Notes under the pieces: model-generated | The model's database searches: none | What the model was told of the DNA's origin: nothing | Seen by the model: only the letters and a program-made list of their open reading frames with translations | Part shown: piece after piece, positions 1 to 6,994 of the stretch | How the letters are laid out: each line of letters opens with the position of its first letter | Numbering within the stretch: the stretch's first letter is position 1 | Source of the DNA: Betaproteobacteria bacterium | Lineage (GTDB): Bacteria > Pseudomonadota > Gammaproteobacteria > Burkholderiales > Rhodocyclaceae | Reading direction: 5' to 3' | Assembly (NCBI GenBank): GCA_028065725.1 | Contig: JAPTVL010000361.1 | Coordinates: forward strand, 1 to 8,705 | DNA length: 8,705 nt | Position numbers and translations under genes: made by a program

Positions 1-1
1 G

Positions 2-742
2 GTCAGGGTGCTGGGTCTCGACCCCGTTGCCGATGCGCTCCAACTGCACCGTCGGATCGGCGTGCTGGCGGAGCAGGCCGGATTCTATGACTGGATGAGC
101 GCCGGCGACTATCTGCGCTGGGTCGCCGGCCTGTATCAAATGAAGCCGGGCCCGGCCGAGCTTGCCAAGCTGCTGGACCGCGTCGGCCTGGATGGCGGAA
201 ATCCGGCGCCGATCGAGACCTATTCCCGCGGCATGCGGCAGCGGCTCGGCCTGGCCCGCGCGCTCATCAATCAGCCGGAACTGCTGATCCTGGACGAGCC
301 CACCAACGGGCTGGACCCGCGCGGGCGCCGGGAAATCCACGACGTGCTGCTCGACTTGAGCGCGAAACATGGCGTGGGCATTCTCCTATGCACGCACCTT
401 CTCGACGACGTGGAGCGGCTGTGCACCCGCATCGGCATCATCGCGCAGGGCCAGACCATGCTGGAAGGCGCCATTGCCGACCTGCTGTCGTCACAGCGCG
501 CGGCGGTGCGTTATCGGCTGCGCGTGGAGACGAATGAAGCGCCGGAGCAACTGCCTGCCGACATCACGCTGTTGGCACACGCGGGAGACTGGTGGCACGT
601 GGATGTCGCAAGTCATGTCGAGCCGGCCGGTGCGTGGCGCGCGCTGTTGGACGCCGGCGTGCGCATTGATGAAATCCACCGCGATGGTGGCGGACTCGAA
701 GAACTCTATATGGCAGTTACCGAAGCGAAGGAGGCAGCCTGA
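2..742 (+). CDS. ABC transporter ATP-binding protein (5' end missing)
   Basis: Nucleotide-binding subunit that would hydrolyse ATP on the cytoplasmic face to drive the permease encoded next. The frame is open back to the window edge. The first residues (VRVLGLDP) are the stretch that normally follows the Walker A helix, so the start codon and Walker A lie upstream. The GTG at base 8 is not a believable start. Visible motifs are a Q-loop region (VLAEQAGFYDWMS) with Glu near the usual Gln, the signature YSRGMRQRLGLARA, Walker B LLILDEPTNGLDP, and the H-loop His in LLCTHLLDDVE. The last 70 or so residues form a C-terminal extension common in ABC-2 exporters. Its TGA overlaps the next ATG (TGATG), so translation is probably coupled. 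The substrate cannot be told. The family call is firm. Confidence 0.95.
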   Translation, partial: VRVLGLDPVADALQLHRRIGVLAEQAGFYDWMSAGDYLRWVAGLYQMKPGPAELAKLLDRVGLDGGNPAPIETYSRGMRQRLGLARALINQPELLILDEPTNGLDPRGRREIHDVLLDLSAKHGVGILLCTHLLDDVERLCTRIGIIAQGQTMLEGAIADLLSSQRAAVRYRLRVETNEAPEQLPADITLLAHAGDWWHVDVASHVEPAGAWRALLDAGVRIDEIHRDGGGLEELYMAVTEAKEAA

Positions 743-1494
743 TGAACCCCATCACCCTGATCGCGCGCAAGGAAGGCGGAGAGTTGCTTCAGAGTGGACG
801 TGGCCTTGCCTGGCTGCTTGCGCTCTCCGTCGTCATGTCGGTGCTGAGCCTGCTGCTGGTGAGCAACACCGAATTGAGTTTGCTGGACAACGCGCAGGTG
901 GTCTACATGGTGATGGGCACCGTCACCGCCCTGGGTGCGCTCCTCGCCGTGGTGCTTGGCAGCGATACCGTGGCCGGCGAACGAGAGCGCGGCAGTCTGA
1001 TGCCGTTGCTGCTGACGCCAGTCACCCCATCCCAGATCGTGTTCGGAAAAATGGGTGGCCAAGTCGCGGGATGGGTCGTCATGTACCTGCTCAGTCTGCC
1101 CTATGTCTGGGCGGTCGGGTCGAGCGGCCAGAACCTCACCCAGGCCGTGGTCTATCTGGCCTTGTTCGGCACGCCGGTGGTGCTGGGCTTTGGATTCCTT
1201 GGGATCGCCCTGTCGGCGCGCCTGCGCAGTGTGCGCTCTGCCCTGGTCACCTCGCTCATCACCTTGATGCTGCTTGCCAGCCCCTTGCTGCTGGGGCCAA
1301 GCCTGCGCCAAAGCGTCATCGGCAAGTTGTTCGATGCGGTGAATCCGTTCTCGGCGGCCGTGAACACGTTCGACAGCGTGGTGATCGATTCGCAGCCGCT
1401 GGCGATGCAGTTCACCCGTCTCGGCGTCACCCTGGTCTGGCTGGTGTTGACGGCGGCTTTCGCCATTCGCAGCGTGCGCAAAATGCAGATATGA
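742..1494 (+). CDS. ABC-2 type transporter permease
   Basis: Integral inner-membrane subunit (250 residues) partnering the ATPase before it. About six hydrophobic segments are visible, near residues 20-40, 53-72, 105-125, 133-155, 165-183 and 222-242. Between segments 2 and 3 lies the cytoplasmic motif AGERERGSLMPLLLTPVTPS, which is typical of ABC-2 permeases in which one permease polypeptide probably dimerises. The start ATG overlaps the ATPase stop by one base. Its own stop (1492-1494) overlaps an ATG at 1491 that is in frame with the next gene. Length is normal for the family. The exported substrate is unknown; the neighbouring exported protein suggests a cell-envelope role, which is inference. 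Confidence 0.9.
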   Translation: MNPITLIARKEGGELLQSGRGLAWLLALSVVMSVLSLLLVSNTELSLLDNAQVVYMVMGTVTALGALLAVVLGSDTVAGERERGSLMPLLLTPVTPSQIVFGKMGGQVAGWVVMYLLSLPYVWAVGSSGQNLTQAVVYLALFGTPVVLGFGFLGIALSARLRSVRSALVTSLITLMLLASPLLLGPSLRQSVIGKLFDAVNPFSAAVNTFDSVVIDSQPLAMQFTRLGVTLVWLVLTAAFAIRSVRKMQI

Positions 1495-1505
1495 AGGGGC
1501 CAATC

Positions 1506-2036
1506 ATGAAAAGAACTGTCATCCGCGTGCTGCTGGGGCTATCGCTGCTGGGCTTGAGCCCTGCTTGGGCAGCCGATTCCCTGAACATCTCGCTGGCGCC
1601 GGACCCGGCCAATCCGCCTTCGCCGCAGATGGGCGACTGGCTCAAGTTCCGCAGCACGATTAGCAACCCAGGCGGTCAGCCGGCCCATGGTGTCGTGGCA
1701 TGGATCAGTCTGGTACAGGTGGATCCGGGACACGAGCAGCCGGTGGATTTGGAGGACTGGAGCGCGCACAAGGCGGTGACCCAGGCCGTCCTGCAACCCG
1801 GGCAGCAGGTCAAGGTCGAGTGGCCCATGCGCCTCATCCAGGCCGGTTCCTACCGGGTGGTAATCAGCGCGGTGGATCGGGAAACGGGGCACGTGATGAC
1901 CAGCCCGTTCGTGGATTTCCAGGTGCGGCGCAAGCCCGTCGTGGAATCGGGGCGCATCCTGCCGGTGGCCTTCGGTGTTCCCGCGCTGGTTCTGGCGGTC
2001 ATGGCTTGGCGCCGTTTCGGCCGCCGGCGCAGTTGA
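1506..2036 (+). CDS. Exported, C-terminally membrane-anchored protein with Ig-like (CARDB/NEW3-type) domain
   Basis: Predicted 176-residue periplasmic protein and third gene of the ABC operon. Residues 1-22 form a signal peptide (basic MKRTVIR, hydrophobic core, AWA before the mature AADS). The middle part, about residues 25-145, is beta-rich and resembles CARDB/NEW3 Ig-like folds (WLKFRSTISNPGGQPAHGVV, a polar break, then VLQPGQQVKVEW and AGSYRVVISAVD). A hydrophobic helix at about residues 150-168 followed by RRFGRRRS anchors it to the inner membrane with a short cytoplasmic tail. I prefer the ATG at 1506 because AAGGGG lies six bases upstream and the signal peptide then starts cleanly. An in-frame ATG at 1491 would add five residues. 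It is probably an accessory or substrate-contact protein of the transporter (inference from operon position). The fold call is by eye. Confidence 0.75.
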   Translation: MKRTVIRVLLGLSLLGLSPAWAADSLNISLAPDPANPPSPQMGDWLKFRSTISNPGGQPAHGVVAWISLVQVDPGHEQPVDLEDWSAHKAVTQAVLQPGQQVKVEWPMRLIQAGSYRVVISAVDRETGHVMTSPFVDFQVRRKPVVESGRILPVAFGVPALVLAVMAWRRFGRRRS

Positions 2037-2122
2037 GCAAAGGTCACTGCATTTCCAGCGAAGTGCCAGGGTATGAGAAGATGTTTCAGGAGGGAACAGT
2101 CTTCCATAAACTGAAGCAAAGG
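2037..2122 (+). other. Short spacer after the ABC operon, no gene seen
   Basis: This stretch separates the ABC operon from the response-regulator relic. A good Shine-Dalgarno sequence, AGGAGGG, lies at about 2089-2095, but no start codon follows at a usable distance. The only small ORFs (for example ATG at 2081 to TGA at 2143, 20 codons) have no recognisable content. No convincing terminator hairpin was found. An isolated ribosome-binding site fits local deletion damage next to the relic, but this is weak evidence. Confidence 0.3.
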
Positions 2123-2226
2123 ATGTTGTTGTGGACTTGCTGATTTGCGACATGCGCAGGAAACCCGGGGGCGCTGCCGTAGAAAACGCACGCGGCGCGG
2201 TCACGACACCGGAGCGTCCGGCATGA
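2123..2226 (+). pseudogene. Remnant of an OmpR/QseB-type response regulator
   Basis: Not an intact gene. Reading GTG 2131 to TGA 2224-2226 gives about 31 codons ending MRRKPGGAAVENARGAVT and then TPERPA. This resembles the end of OmpR-family regulators (pattern RRK-LG-x-x-x-IENVRGxGYxxPE). The start, ATG TTG TTG TGG at 2123, reads MLLVD if one base is added, like the MxxLLVDD opening of receiver domains. The receiver body and most of the winged helix (about 190 residues) are absent. The TGA overlaps the kinase ATG as ATGA, the usual coupling of qseB-qseC type pairs. I infer an internal deletion plus a small frameshift. It could be chance similarity because so few residues remain. Confidence 0.5.
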
Positions 2227-3518
2227 CGCACTCGCTGCAAAGGCATCTTTCATTGATGCTCGGGATTGCGGTTCTGGTCTCCAGCCTTATCGCCGGCATG
2301 GCTTCTTTCATTCTCGCCTACGGCGAAGCCAAGGAATTCCAGGACGACATGCTGCGGCAGATCGCAGTGCTCAACAGCAAGGGCACCATGGGGTACGGGC
2401 GGACGCAAGGAACAGACATCGCCATCGACGACCGGGAGTCCCGCATCCTGATCATTCATCTGCCACCCAATCCCCGTCCGGATTGGCTTCCCGCCGATCT
2501 GCGGCCAGGGTTTCACACGCTGAACAGCAGTCTCGGACGGCTTCGAGTGTTTATTCAGGATACCTCTGCGGGAAAACGCACCGTCGTTGCACAACCGACT
2601 GATGCACCCGACGAAATCGCAACCAACAGTGCCTTGCGCACCCTGATCCCCCTGCTGCTTCTGCTGCCCATGCTGGCCTGGCTGATCGTGCGCATTGTTC
2701 GACGGGAATTCGCGCCCATTTCCAGGCTCTCCAAGAACTTGGACAGTCAGGCGGCGGATCGACCCAGCCCGGTCCCTGACGCCGGCCTTCCGGACGAAAT
2801 CACGCCCTTCGTGCACGCCATCAACCGACTGTTGGACAGGATGAATCAATTGATGGCTCGGCAGAGGCGCTTCATTGCCGATGCAGCCCATGAACTGCGC
2901 AGCCCGCTTACCGCCTTGTCGGTGCAGGCCCAAAACCTGCTGCAAGCCGACTCGCTGGAAGCCATGAAAGAACGGGTTGGACCGCTGCGAGCAGGCATCG
3001 AACGCGCACGGCAACTCACCGAACAGCTCCTGAGCCTGGCCAAGGCTCAAGCGGGGACGTCCGAGGACGCCGTTGTCAATGTGCCGGCGATGGCGCGCGA
3101 ACTGATCGGAGAATTTCTGCCGCGGGCCGAGGCCAAGACCATCGACCTCGGACTCGATGAACGCGCGCGATTCTCCCTACGCGCATCATCGGAGTCGCTA
3201 CGACTGATTCTGAGCAACGCCCTGGACAATGCCCTGAAATACACGCCGGCCGGCGGCGAAGTGACAGTCCGGCTGCTGGCCGAAGGTGACACCGCGGTAG
3301 TTGAAATCGTCGACAATGGGCCGGGGATTCCGCGCGAGGAGCGCGAGCGCGTCTTCGACGCCTTCTATCGCATGCCCGGTTCCACCGTGACGGGTAGCGG
3401 CCTCGGCTTGGCCATTGCCAGGGAAACTGCATCCCGCGTTGGCGGGACCGTGACCCTGCGCGAACGCGAGGACGGGTCGGGACTCGTCTTCAGCTATCGA
3501 CAGAAGCGGGAACCATGA
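2223..3518 (+). CDS. QseC-like sensor histidine kinase (apparently orphan)
   Basis: Inner-membrane sensor kinase, 431 residues. TM1 lies at about 9-33, a periplasmic sensor region of about 105 residues follows, and TM2 (LIPLLLLLPMLAWLIVRIV) lies at about 141-159. Then come a HAMP linker and the dimerisation helix FIADAAHELRSPLTAL with phospho-acceptor His223. The ATP-binding domain carries an N box (LSNALDNALKYTP, about 330-342), G1 VDNGPGIP (about 363-370) and G2 GSGLGLAI (about 391-398). All catalytic motifs are intact. I chose ATG 2223 over an upstream in-frame TTG at 2145 because the extra residues are basic, low-complexity and out of character, because TM1 then starts properly, and because GGAG lies eight bases upstream. 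No intact partner regulator is adjacent, only the relic before it. The signal sensed is unknown. Confidence 0.9.
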   Translation: MTHSLQRHLSLMLGIAVLVSSLIAGMASFILAYGEAKEFQDDMLRQIAVLNSKGTMGYGRTQGTDIAIDDRESRILIIHLPPNPRPDWLPADLRPGFHTLNSSLGRLRVFIQDTSAGKRTVVAQPTDAPDEIATNSALRTLIPLLLLLPMLAWLIVRIVRREFAPISRLSKNLDSQAADRPSPVPDAGLPDEITPFVHAINRLLDRMNQLMARQRRFIADAAHELRSPLTALSVQAQNLLQADSLEAMKERVGPLRAGIERARQLTEQLLSLAKAQAGTSEDAVVNVPAMARELIGEFLPRAEAKTIDLGLDERARFSLRASSESLRLILSNALDNALKYTPAGGEVTVRLLAEGDTAVVEIVDNGPGIPREERERVFDAFYRMPGSTVTGSGLGLAIARETASRVGGTVTLREREDGSGLVFSYRQKREP

Positions 3519-4979
3519 TCAACGCCCCTCGTCGCATCCTATGGGTATCTCGCGGTGATTGACAGGAAACGTCAGCGTGACGGCCGTGCCGCGATCAGTT
3601 TCGCTTTGGATCGAGACGGTTCCACCATGCAGATGCATGATCGACTGGACGATGGCAAGACCGAGGCCGGTGCCTTGCCCCAGTCGAGGGCGCGCCCCGT
3701 CGGCGCGGTAAAAACGATCCAGGACATGCGGCAGGTCTTCGGGGGCAATCCCATGCCCTGTATCGCTGACGACAATCTCGGCCTTGTGATCTGGTGCCGC
3801 TTTCACATCGACAAGGATGCGTCCGCCGCGGGGGGTATGGCGCAATGCATTTGCCACAAGATTGCCCAATGCGCGCCGCAAGAGGGCGGAATCCGCGATC
3901 ACGCTGCCGGCACAGTGATTTACCAACGCGACGCCCAACTCGTCTGCCATCGCCTGGTAATAGGCGAAAACGGCCGCCGTTTCCTGCTCGATGTCCAGTG
4001 ATCGCTTATCGAGTTGCGCATCCGGCTGTTCGCTGCGGGCGAGAAACAACAGGGCATCCACCATATGCGAGAGACGGTCGTATTCGTCTGCCGCCGATTC
4101 GATGCAAGCCCGGTAGTCCGTGTTCGGCCGGTCCTTGGACAGCGCGATTTCCGCTTCGCCCCGAAGGATATGGAGCGGCGTGCGAAGTTCATGGGCGATG
4201 TCGGCCGAGAAACGCGAAATGCGGGCGAAGGACTCTTCGAGGCGCGACAGAAGGCGATCAAAATTCTTCGCCAGCGGTTTCAACTCCATGGGCCAGGCTT
4301 CCTCGCCAATGCGGCGGTGCAGTTGTCCCGCTCCGAGTTCATCGACGATCATGCTGAGCCGGGAAACGGGCTGCAACCCGCGGCGGGCAATCAGGTAGCC
4401 AGCGGCCAATGCGATCGCCAAGGCAGCGGTGACGGCTAGCAGCAGAACACGCAGGTAGCTTGTTAGAAATTGCTCCTCTTTTGTCAAACTCATCGCCGCA
4501 TTCACGGTGAAGTGCGAGCCAAGCTCGAAGCTGTCGGACATGACACGGTACTTTTGCCCGTCGGGAGCGCGCCAGCTCAGACCCTCTCCCTTCTCTTGAA
4601 TCCGGGCGGCCGTGAACGGCCCGTCATCATCGAAAACGCGGCTGGACACAGGACTTTCCGCAATGAGGCCTGCTTGTACATTCCGCACGCGGATATAGAT
4701 GCCGGGAAGCGTTTCCGACTCGTGTTGAACTTCTTCTCGCAACGCCGCAAGGTTGTCGGGATGGAGTAGCAGAACTGCGCGCACCTCGGCGATCTTGCCT
4801 GCCAAAAGCCGGTCGTCCTCCTGGTGAAGCTGCTGGGTGAGCACCCAATACAGCGCGCTGCCGGCGGAAGCAATCAGTACCACGCTAAGTAGGGCATACC
4901 AGATGGTCAGGCGGGCGGCGATGGACCCGGACTCTCCCATGAGACTGGCGGCGGGTTCAGTCCCGTTCTTCGAGGACAT
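3519..4979 (-). CDS. cusS: Heavy-metal sensor histidine kinase, CusS/CopS type
   Basis: Membrane sensor kinase of 486 residues, close to the usual 460-490 of CusS/CopS/SilS proteins. TM1 is at about 26-47, a periplasmic sensor domain spans about 48-175, TM2 is at about 176-198, and a HAMP linker follows. The H box is FSADIAHELRTPLHIL with His263, the N box LGNLVANALRHTP (about 371-383), G1 SDTGHGIAPEDL (about 405) and G2 GQGTGLGLAI (about 434-443). It would phosphorylate the regulator encoded just before it. The two genes overlap by 23 bases, so translation is coupled. Copper or silver sensing is the family expectation; no metal ligand cluster can be proved here and no efflux genes are present. 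The symbol is by family resemblance; copS or silS would be equally fair. Confidence 0.85.
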   Translation of the reverse strand: MSSKNGTEPAASLMGESGSIAARLTIWYALLSVVLIASAGSALYWVLTQQLHQEDDRLLAGKIAEVRAVLLLHPDNLAALREEVQHESETLPGIYIRVRNVQAGLIAESPVSSRVFDDDGPFTAARIQEKGEGLSWRAPDGQKYRVMSDSFELGSHFTVNAAMSLTKEEQFLTSYLRVLLLAVTAALAIALAAGYLIARRGLQPVSRLSMIVDELGAGQLHRRIGEEAWPMELKPLAKNFDRLLSRLEESFARISRFSADIAHELRTPLHILRGEAEIALSKDRPNTDYRACIESAADEYDRLSHMVDALLFLARSEQPDAQLDKRSLDIEQETAAVFAYYQAMADELGVALVNHCAGSVIADSALLRRALGNLVANALRHTPRGGRILVDVKAAPDHKAEIVVSDTGHGIAPEDLPHVLDRFYRADGARPRLGQGTGLGLAIVQSIMHLHGGTVSIQSETDRGTAVTLTFPVNHREIPIGCDEGR

Positions 4980-5631
4980 AGCCCACTCCCCGTAGCGTGT
5001 GGATCAGCTTCCGGTCACAGGGATCGTCCACCTTTCTTCGCAGGCGGCGCACGGCGACATCGACCACGTTGCTGTCCCCATCGAAATTCATATCCCAGAC
5101 CTGCTCAGCGAGCCGCGTCCGGGTCACCACCTCTCCCGGATGCCGAAGAAGGTATTCCAGCAGCCTGTATTCCTGAGGCGCGAGGTCGAGCAGCTTTCCC
5201 GCCCGGGATGCCTTGTGCCGCAACAAATCCATATCGAGATCGGCAAGCCGCAGCACCTCTGTTTGCCGTGCCGGCGCTCGCCGCAGGATGTTGCGCACGC
5301 GGGCATTCAACTCCGAAAAGGCAAAAGGCTTGACCAGGTAGTCGTCGGCGCCCAGATCCAGACCCTTGACCCGGTGGGCGACGGCATCCAGCGCAGTGAG
5401 GAGAATCACGAGCTGGTGCGGACGCTGTGCCCGGATTTCCTGAAGCACCTGCCAACCGTCCTGGCTGGGCAGCATGACGTCGAGCACAATGACGTCATAC
5501 GCGCCGGTAAGCGACAGGTGAAGCCCGTCCACACCATTGACGGCGACGTCGGCCACAAAGCCTTCCTCGATGAATCCCCGTTTGACGAAAGCAGCCGTTT
5601 TGGGCTCGTCTTCAACGATCAAGATTTTCAT
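4957..5631 (-). CDS. cusR: Heavy-metal response regulator, CusR/CopR type (OmpR family)
   Basis: Cytoplasmic DNA-binding regulator, 224 residues (CusR-like proteins are about 225). The receiver domain at about 1-115 has the acidic pair Glu7/Asp8, phospho-acceptor Asp51 (DVIVLDVMLP), Thr79 and Lys101 (DDYLVKPF). The winged-helix effector domain at about 125-222 contains LAPQEYRLLEYLLRHPGEVV and ends with IHTLRGVGYVLE. The ATG at 5631 is preceded by AAGGGA with a seven-base gap. The kinase gene begins before this gene ends. The gene lies 69 bases downstream of the recombinase gene on the same strand, so read-through from it is possible. Metal-resistance targets must lie outside the window. The family call is firm and the choice of Cus over Cop or Sil is not. 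Confidence 0.88.
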   Translation of the reverse strand: MKILIVEDEPKTAAFVKRGFIEEGFVADVAVNGVDGLHLSLTGAYDVIVLDVMLPSQDGWQVLQEIRAQRPHQLVILLTALDAVAHRVKGLDLGADDYLVKPFAFSELNARVRNILRRAPARQTEVLRLADLDMDLLRHKASRAGKLLDLAPQEYRLLEYLLRHPGEVVTRTRLAEQVWDMNFDGDSNVVDVAVRRLRRKVDDPCDRKLIHTLRGVGYVLEERD

Positions 5632-5700
5632 TGTTTGTCCCTTGTCATCTTGGAATGATGCGGCTGGCCCAGTCGTGGAAATGGTTGTGCGGTGCGGGTG
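5632..5700 (-). promoter_or_regulatory. Leader of the CusRS-type operon
   Basis: This 69-base spacer lies between the recombinase stop and the regulator start. It holds the ribosome-binding site (AAGGGA on the minus strand) and one ATGACAA sequence that resembles half of the CusR/CopR box. No second half-site at the proper spacing and no clear -10/-35 pair was found. Any autoregulatory promoter here is therefore only a suggestion. Confidence 0.3.
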
Positions 5701-6872
5701 TCATCGGTTTCCCCCGGTCGTTTTCTCGTGGCGCAGGTCATCCTCCGCATGGAGATAAATCGAGGTGGTCTCAATGGACACATGCCGGAGGTTCTTCTGG
5801 ATGAAACGAATGTCATTTCCTGCATCCGCCTGATGCGTGGCCGAGGTGTGGCGCAACCAATGGGTGGAGGCGCGTCGAAGCGTGGCTGCTCCGGCGGGGT
5901 CGGTAGCCTCCATCGCTTCGGCTGCGCGCCGGAAAACTTCCTTCACCACCAGGTAGATCGCCGTCGGGGTAAGGAATTGATCGGTGCGCCCGGCCACCGA
6001 CATGACGAGAGGCGTGCCATCCAGTGTCGTTGGCATGGGCGGCAGGCCGTGAAACTGCCGGTAGCGTGCTAAATCGGTCATCAGCTCATGGGCCATAGGG
6101 ACATCGCCCTCGGCGCCACCTTTACCGACAACATGGAGCCACCACTTGCCCCGCCGCTGGGACAGATCGCTGATCTTGGCGTGCGCCGCCTCGGATACCC
6201 GTAGCGAGGCGCCATAGAGAAGCCGGAAAAGCCAGCGCACGCGCTCGTAATGCTGCCGCTCCCGAGGTGTCACCTGGGGCAGCGGATGAAGTCGAGCACG
6301 GATTGCCACAGTTCGTGGTCCAGGTAGCGTTCCACCGCGGGCCGGCGATTCGCTTTCGATTCCCCACGGCGGCGGCGCAACGCGAACGGATTGCCCGCGA
6401 GATACCCCGCCGCAACAAGATACTCGAAGAGCCCGGACAGAATCCCCATGGCTTGCCGCACGCTGCGAGGCGACAGCGGTCCATCCAGGAGCCGCCGGCT
6501 ACCACCGCGGCGTGGGAGGGTTGGATCAACCCACCCGACGGAGGGATTAGCGAGAAAAGCTTCATAACCCAGCAAATCTTCACGACTGAGGCTGGACAGC
6601 GGTTTGCCCAGGACGCGGGTCGCCCAGGCGATTAGCCGTACAGCTTCCTTGCGGTAACTCCGTAGCGTATGCGGCGAGTCGGCATACTCGGCCAACCACA
6701 GGCGCACGGCTTCCACGTCGGTATCCGCTGTGATCTGGCGCACACCACCCCGTGCACGGTTCGAACCCTGGCTGCCATCCAAGGCAGGTAGCAAGGTGAT
6801 AACCGGCAGGTGGTCGGTGGTCGGCACCAAGTTGGACACTGTGTCTGGGTCTCGTGATTTTTCGAATGGCAT
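5701..6872 (-). pseudogene. tnpS: Tyrosine recombinase, TnpS-like, split by a frameshift
   Basis: Site-specific recombinase that in intact form would resolve transposition cointegrates at the adjacent spacer. Two minus-strand frames make up one protein of about 390 residues. The first (ATG 6872 to TGA 6270) holds the SAM-like N-terminal domain (HTLRSYRKEAVRLIAW, then LSPRSVRQAMGILSGLFEYL). The second carries the catalytic core with Arg (GASLRVSEA, codon 6199-6201), Lys (VVGKGGAEGDVP), His-x-x-Arg (HWLRHTSATHQ), a second His (LRHVSIETTS) and nucleophile Tyr (SIYLH, codon 5755-5757). Adding one C to the CCCC run (plus-strand G4 at 6276-6279) joins them as LDFIRCPQVTPRERQHYERV. All catalytic residues survive, so the break is recent or a sequencing error. 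A TTG at 6890 is an alternative start. The TnpS label rests on the divergent KfrA-N partner; a plain integrase is the alternative. Confidence 0.8.
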
Positions 6873-6896
6873 TTTTGCAGAGTACAGCAAACTTAC

Positions 6897-6920
6897 TTAC
6901 GATTATGAGTGTTATCGTAA
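6897..6920. repeat. Inverted repeat, candidate recombinase core site
   Basis: TTACGAT and ATCGTAA form a perfect 7-bp inverted repeat around a 10-base spacer (TATGAGTGTT). Tyrosine recombinases bind short inverted arms around a spacer of roughly 6-10 bases in which strands are exchanged, so the geometry fits a core site. Its place directly upstream of the recombinase start supports this. Confidence 0.5.
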
Positions 6921-6952
6921 ATTTATGGCTACAGTGATTATATATATTACGT

Positions 6953-6970
6953 TATACGATAATATACGAT
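6953..6970 (+). repeat. Tandem direct repeat TATACGAT with 10-bp period
   Basis: TATACGAT occurs at 6953-6960 and again at 6963-6970, separated by AA. The copies lie one helical turn apart and would place bound protein on one face of the DNA. They share TACGAT with the arms of the inverted repeat 33 bases to the left. They may be accessory sites for the KfrA-N protein or extra recombinase sites. The assignment is inference; the repeat itself is exact. Confidence 0.5.
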
Positions 6971-6974
6971 TTAT

Positions 6975-6994
6975 AACCGCCACGAATCGCGGTT
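6975..6994. repeat. Inverted repeat AACCGC/GCGGTT upstream of the tnpT-like gene
   Basis: AACCGC and GCGGTT form a perfect 6-bp inverted repeat with an 8-base loop, ending 29 bases before the ATG of the next gene. It could be an operator for the encoded KfrA-N protein, which in plasmid KfrA acts as an autorepressor, or a structure in the mRNA leader. Confidence 0.35.

Noticed and set aside
369..2036. A 555-codon open frame spanning the ABC genes
   Set aside because: Only its last 176 codons (from 1506) look like protein. The rest is a Arg/Ala-rich shadow of the ATPase and permease frames in GC-rich DNA.
3555..4001. Plus-strand open frames opposite the CusS-type kinase
   Set aside because: They are antisense shadows. 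The minus-strand frame has full kinase motifs and no plus-strand frame resembles a known family.
5645..5660. CusR/CopR binding box upstream of the regulator
   Set aside because: Only one ATGACAA half-site is present; the matching inverted half at the required spacing is missing.
6270..6309. Programmed -1 frameshift joining the two recombinase halves
   Set aside because: A C4 run precedes the stop, but there is no slippery heptamer of the usual form and no evident downstream pseudoknot. Homologous recombinases of this type are normally read from one frame.
6307..6309. GTG at 6309 as a true start of a separate short recombinase
   Set aside because: It lies inside the N-terminal reading frame, has no ribosome-binding site, and its first residues (AIRARLH) are out-of-frame sequence before the family similarity begins.
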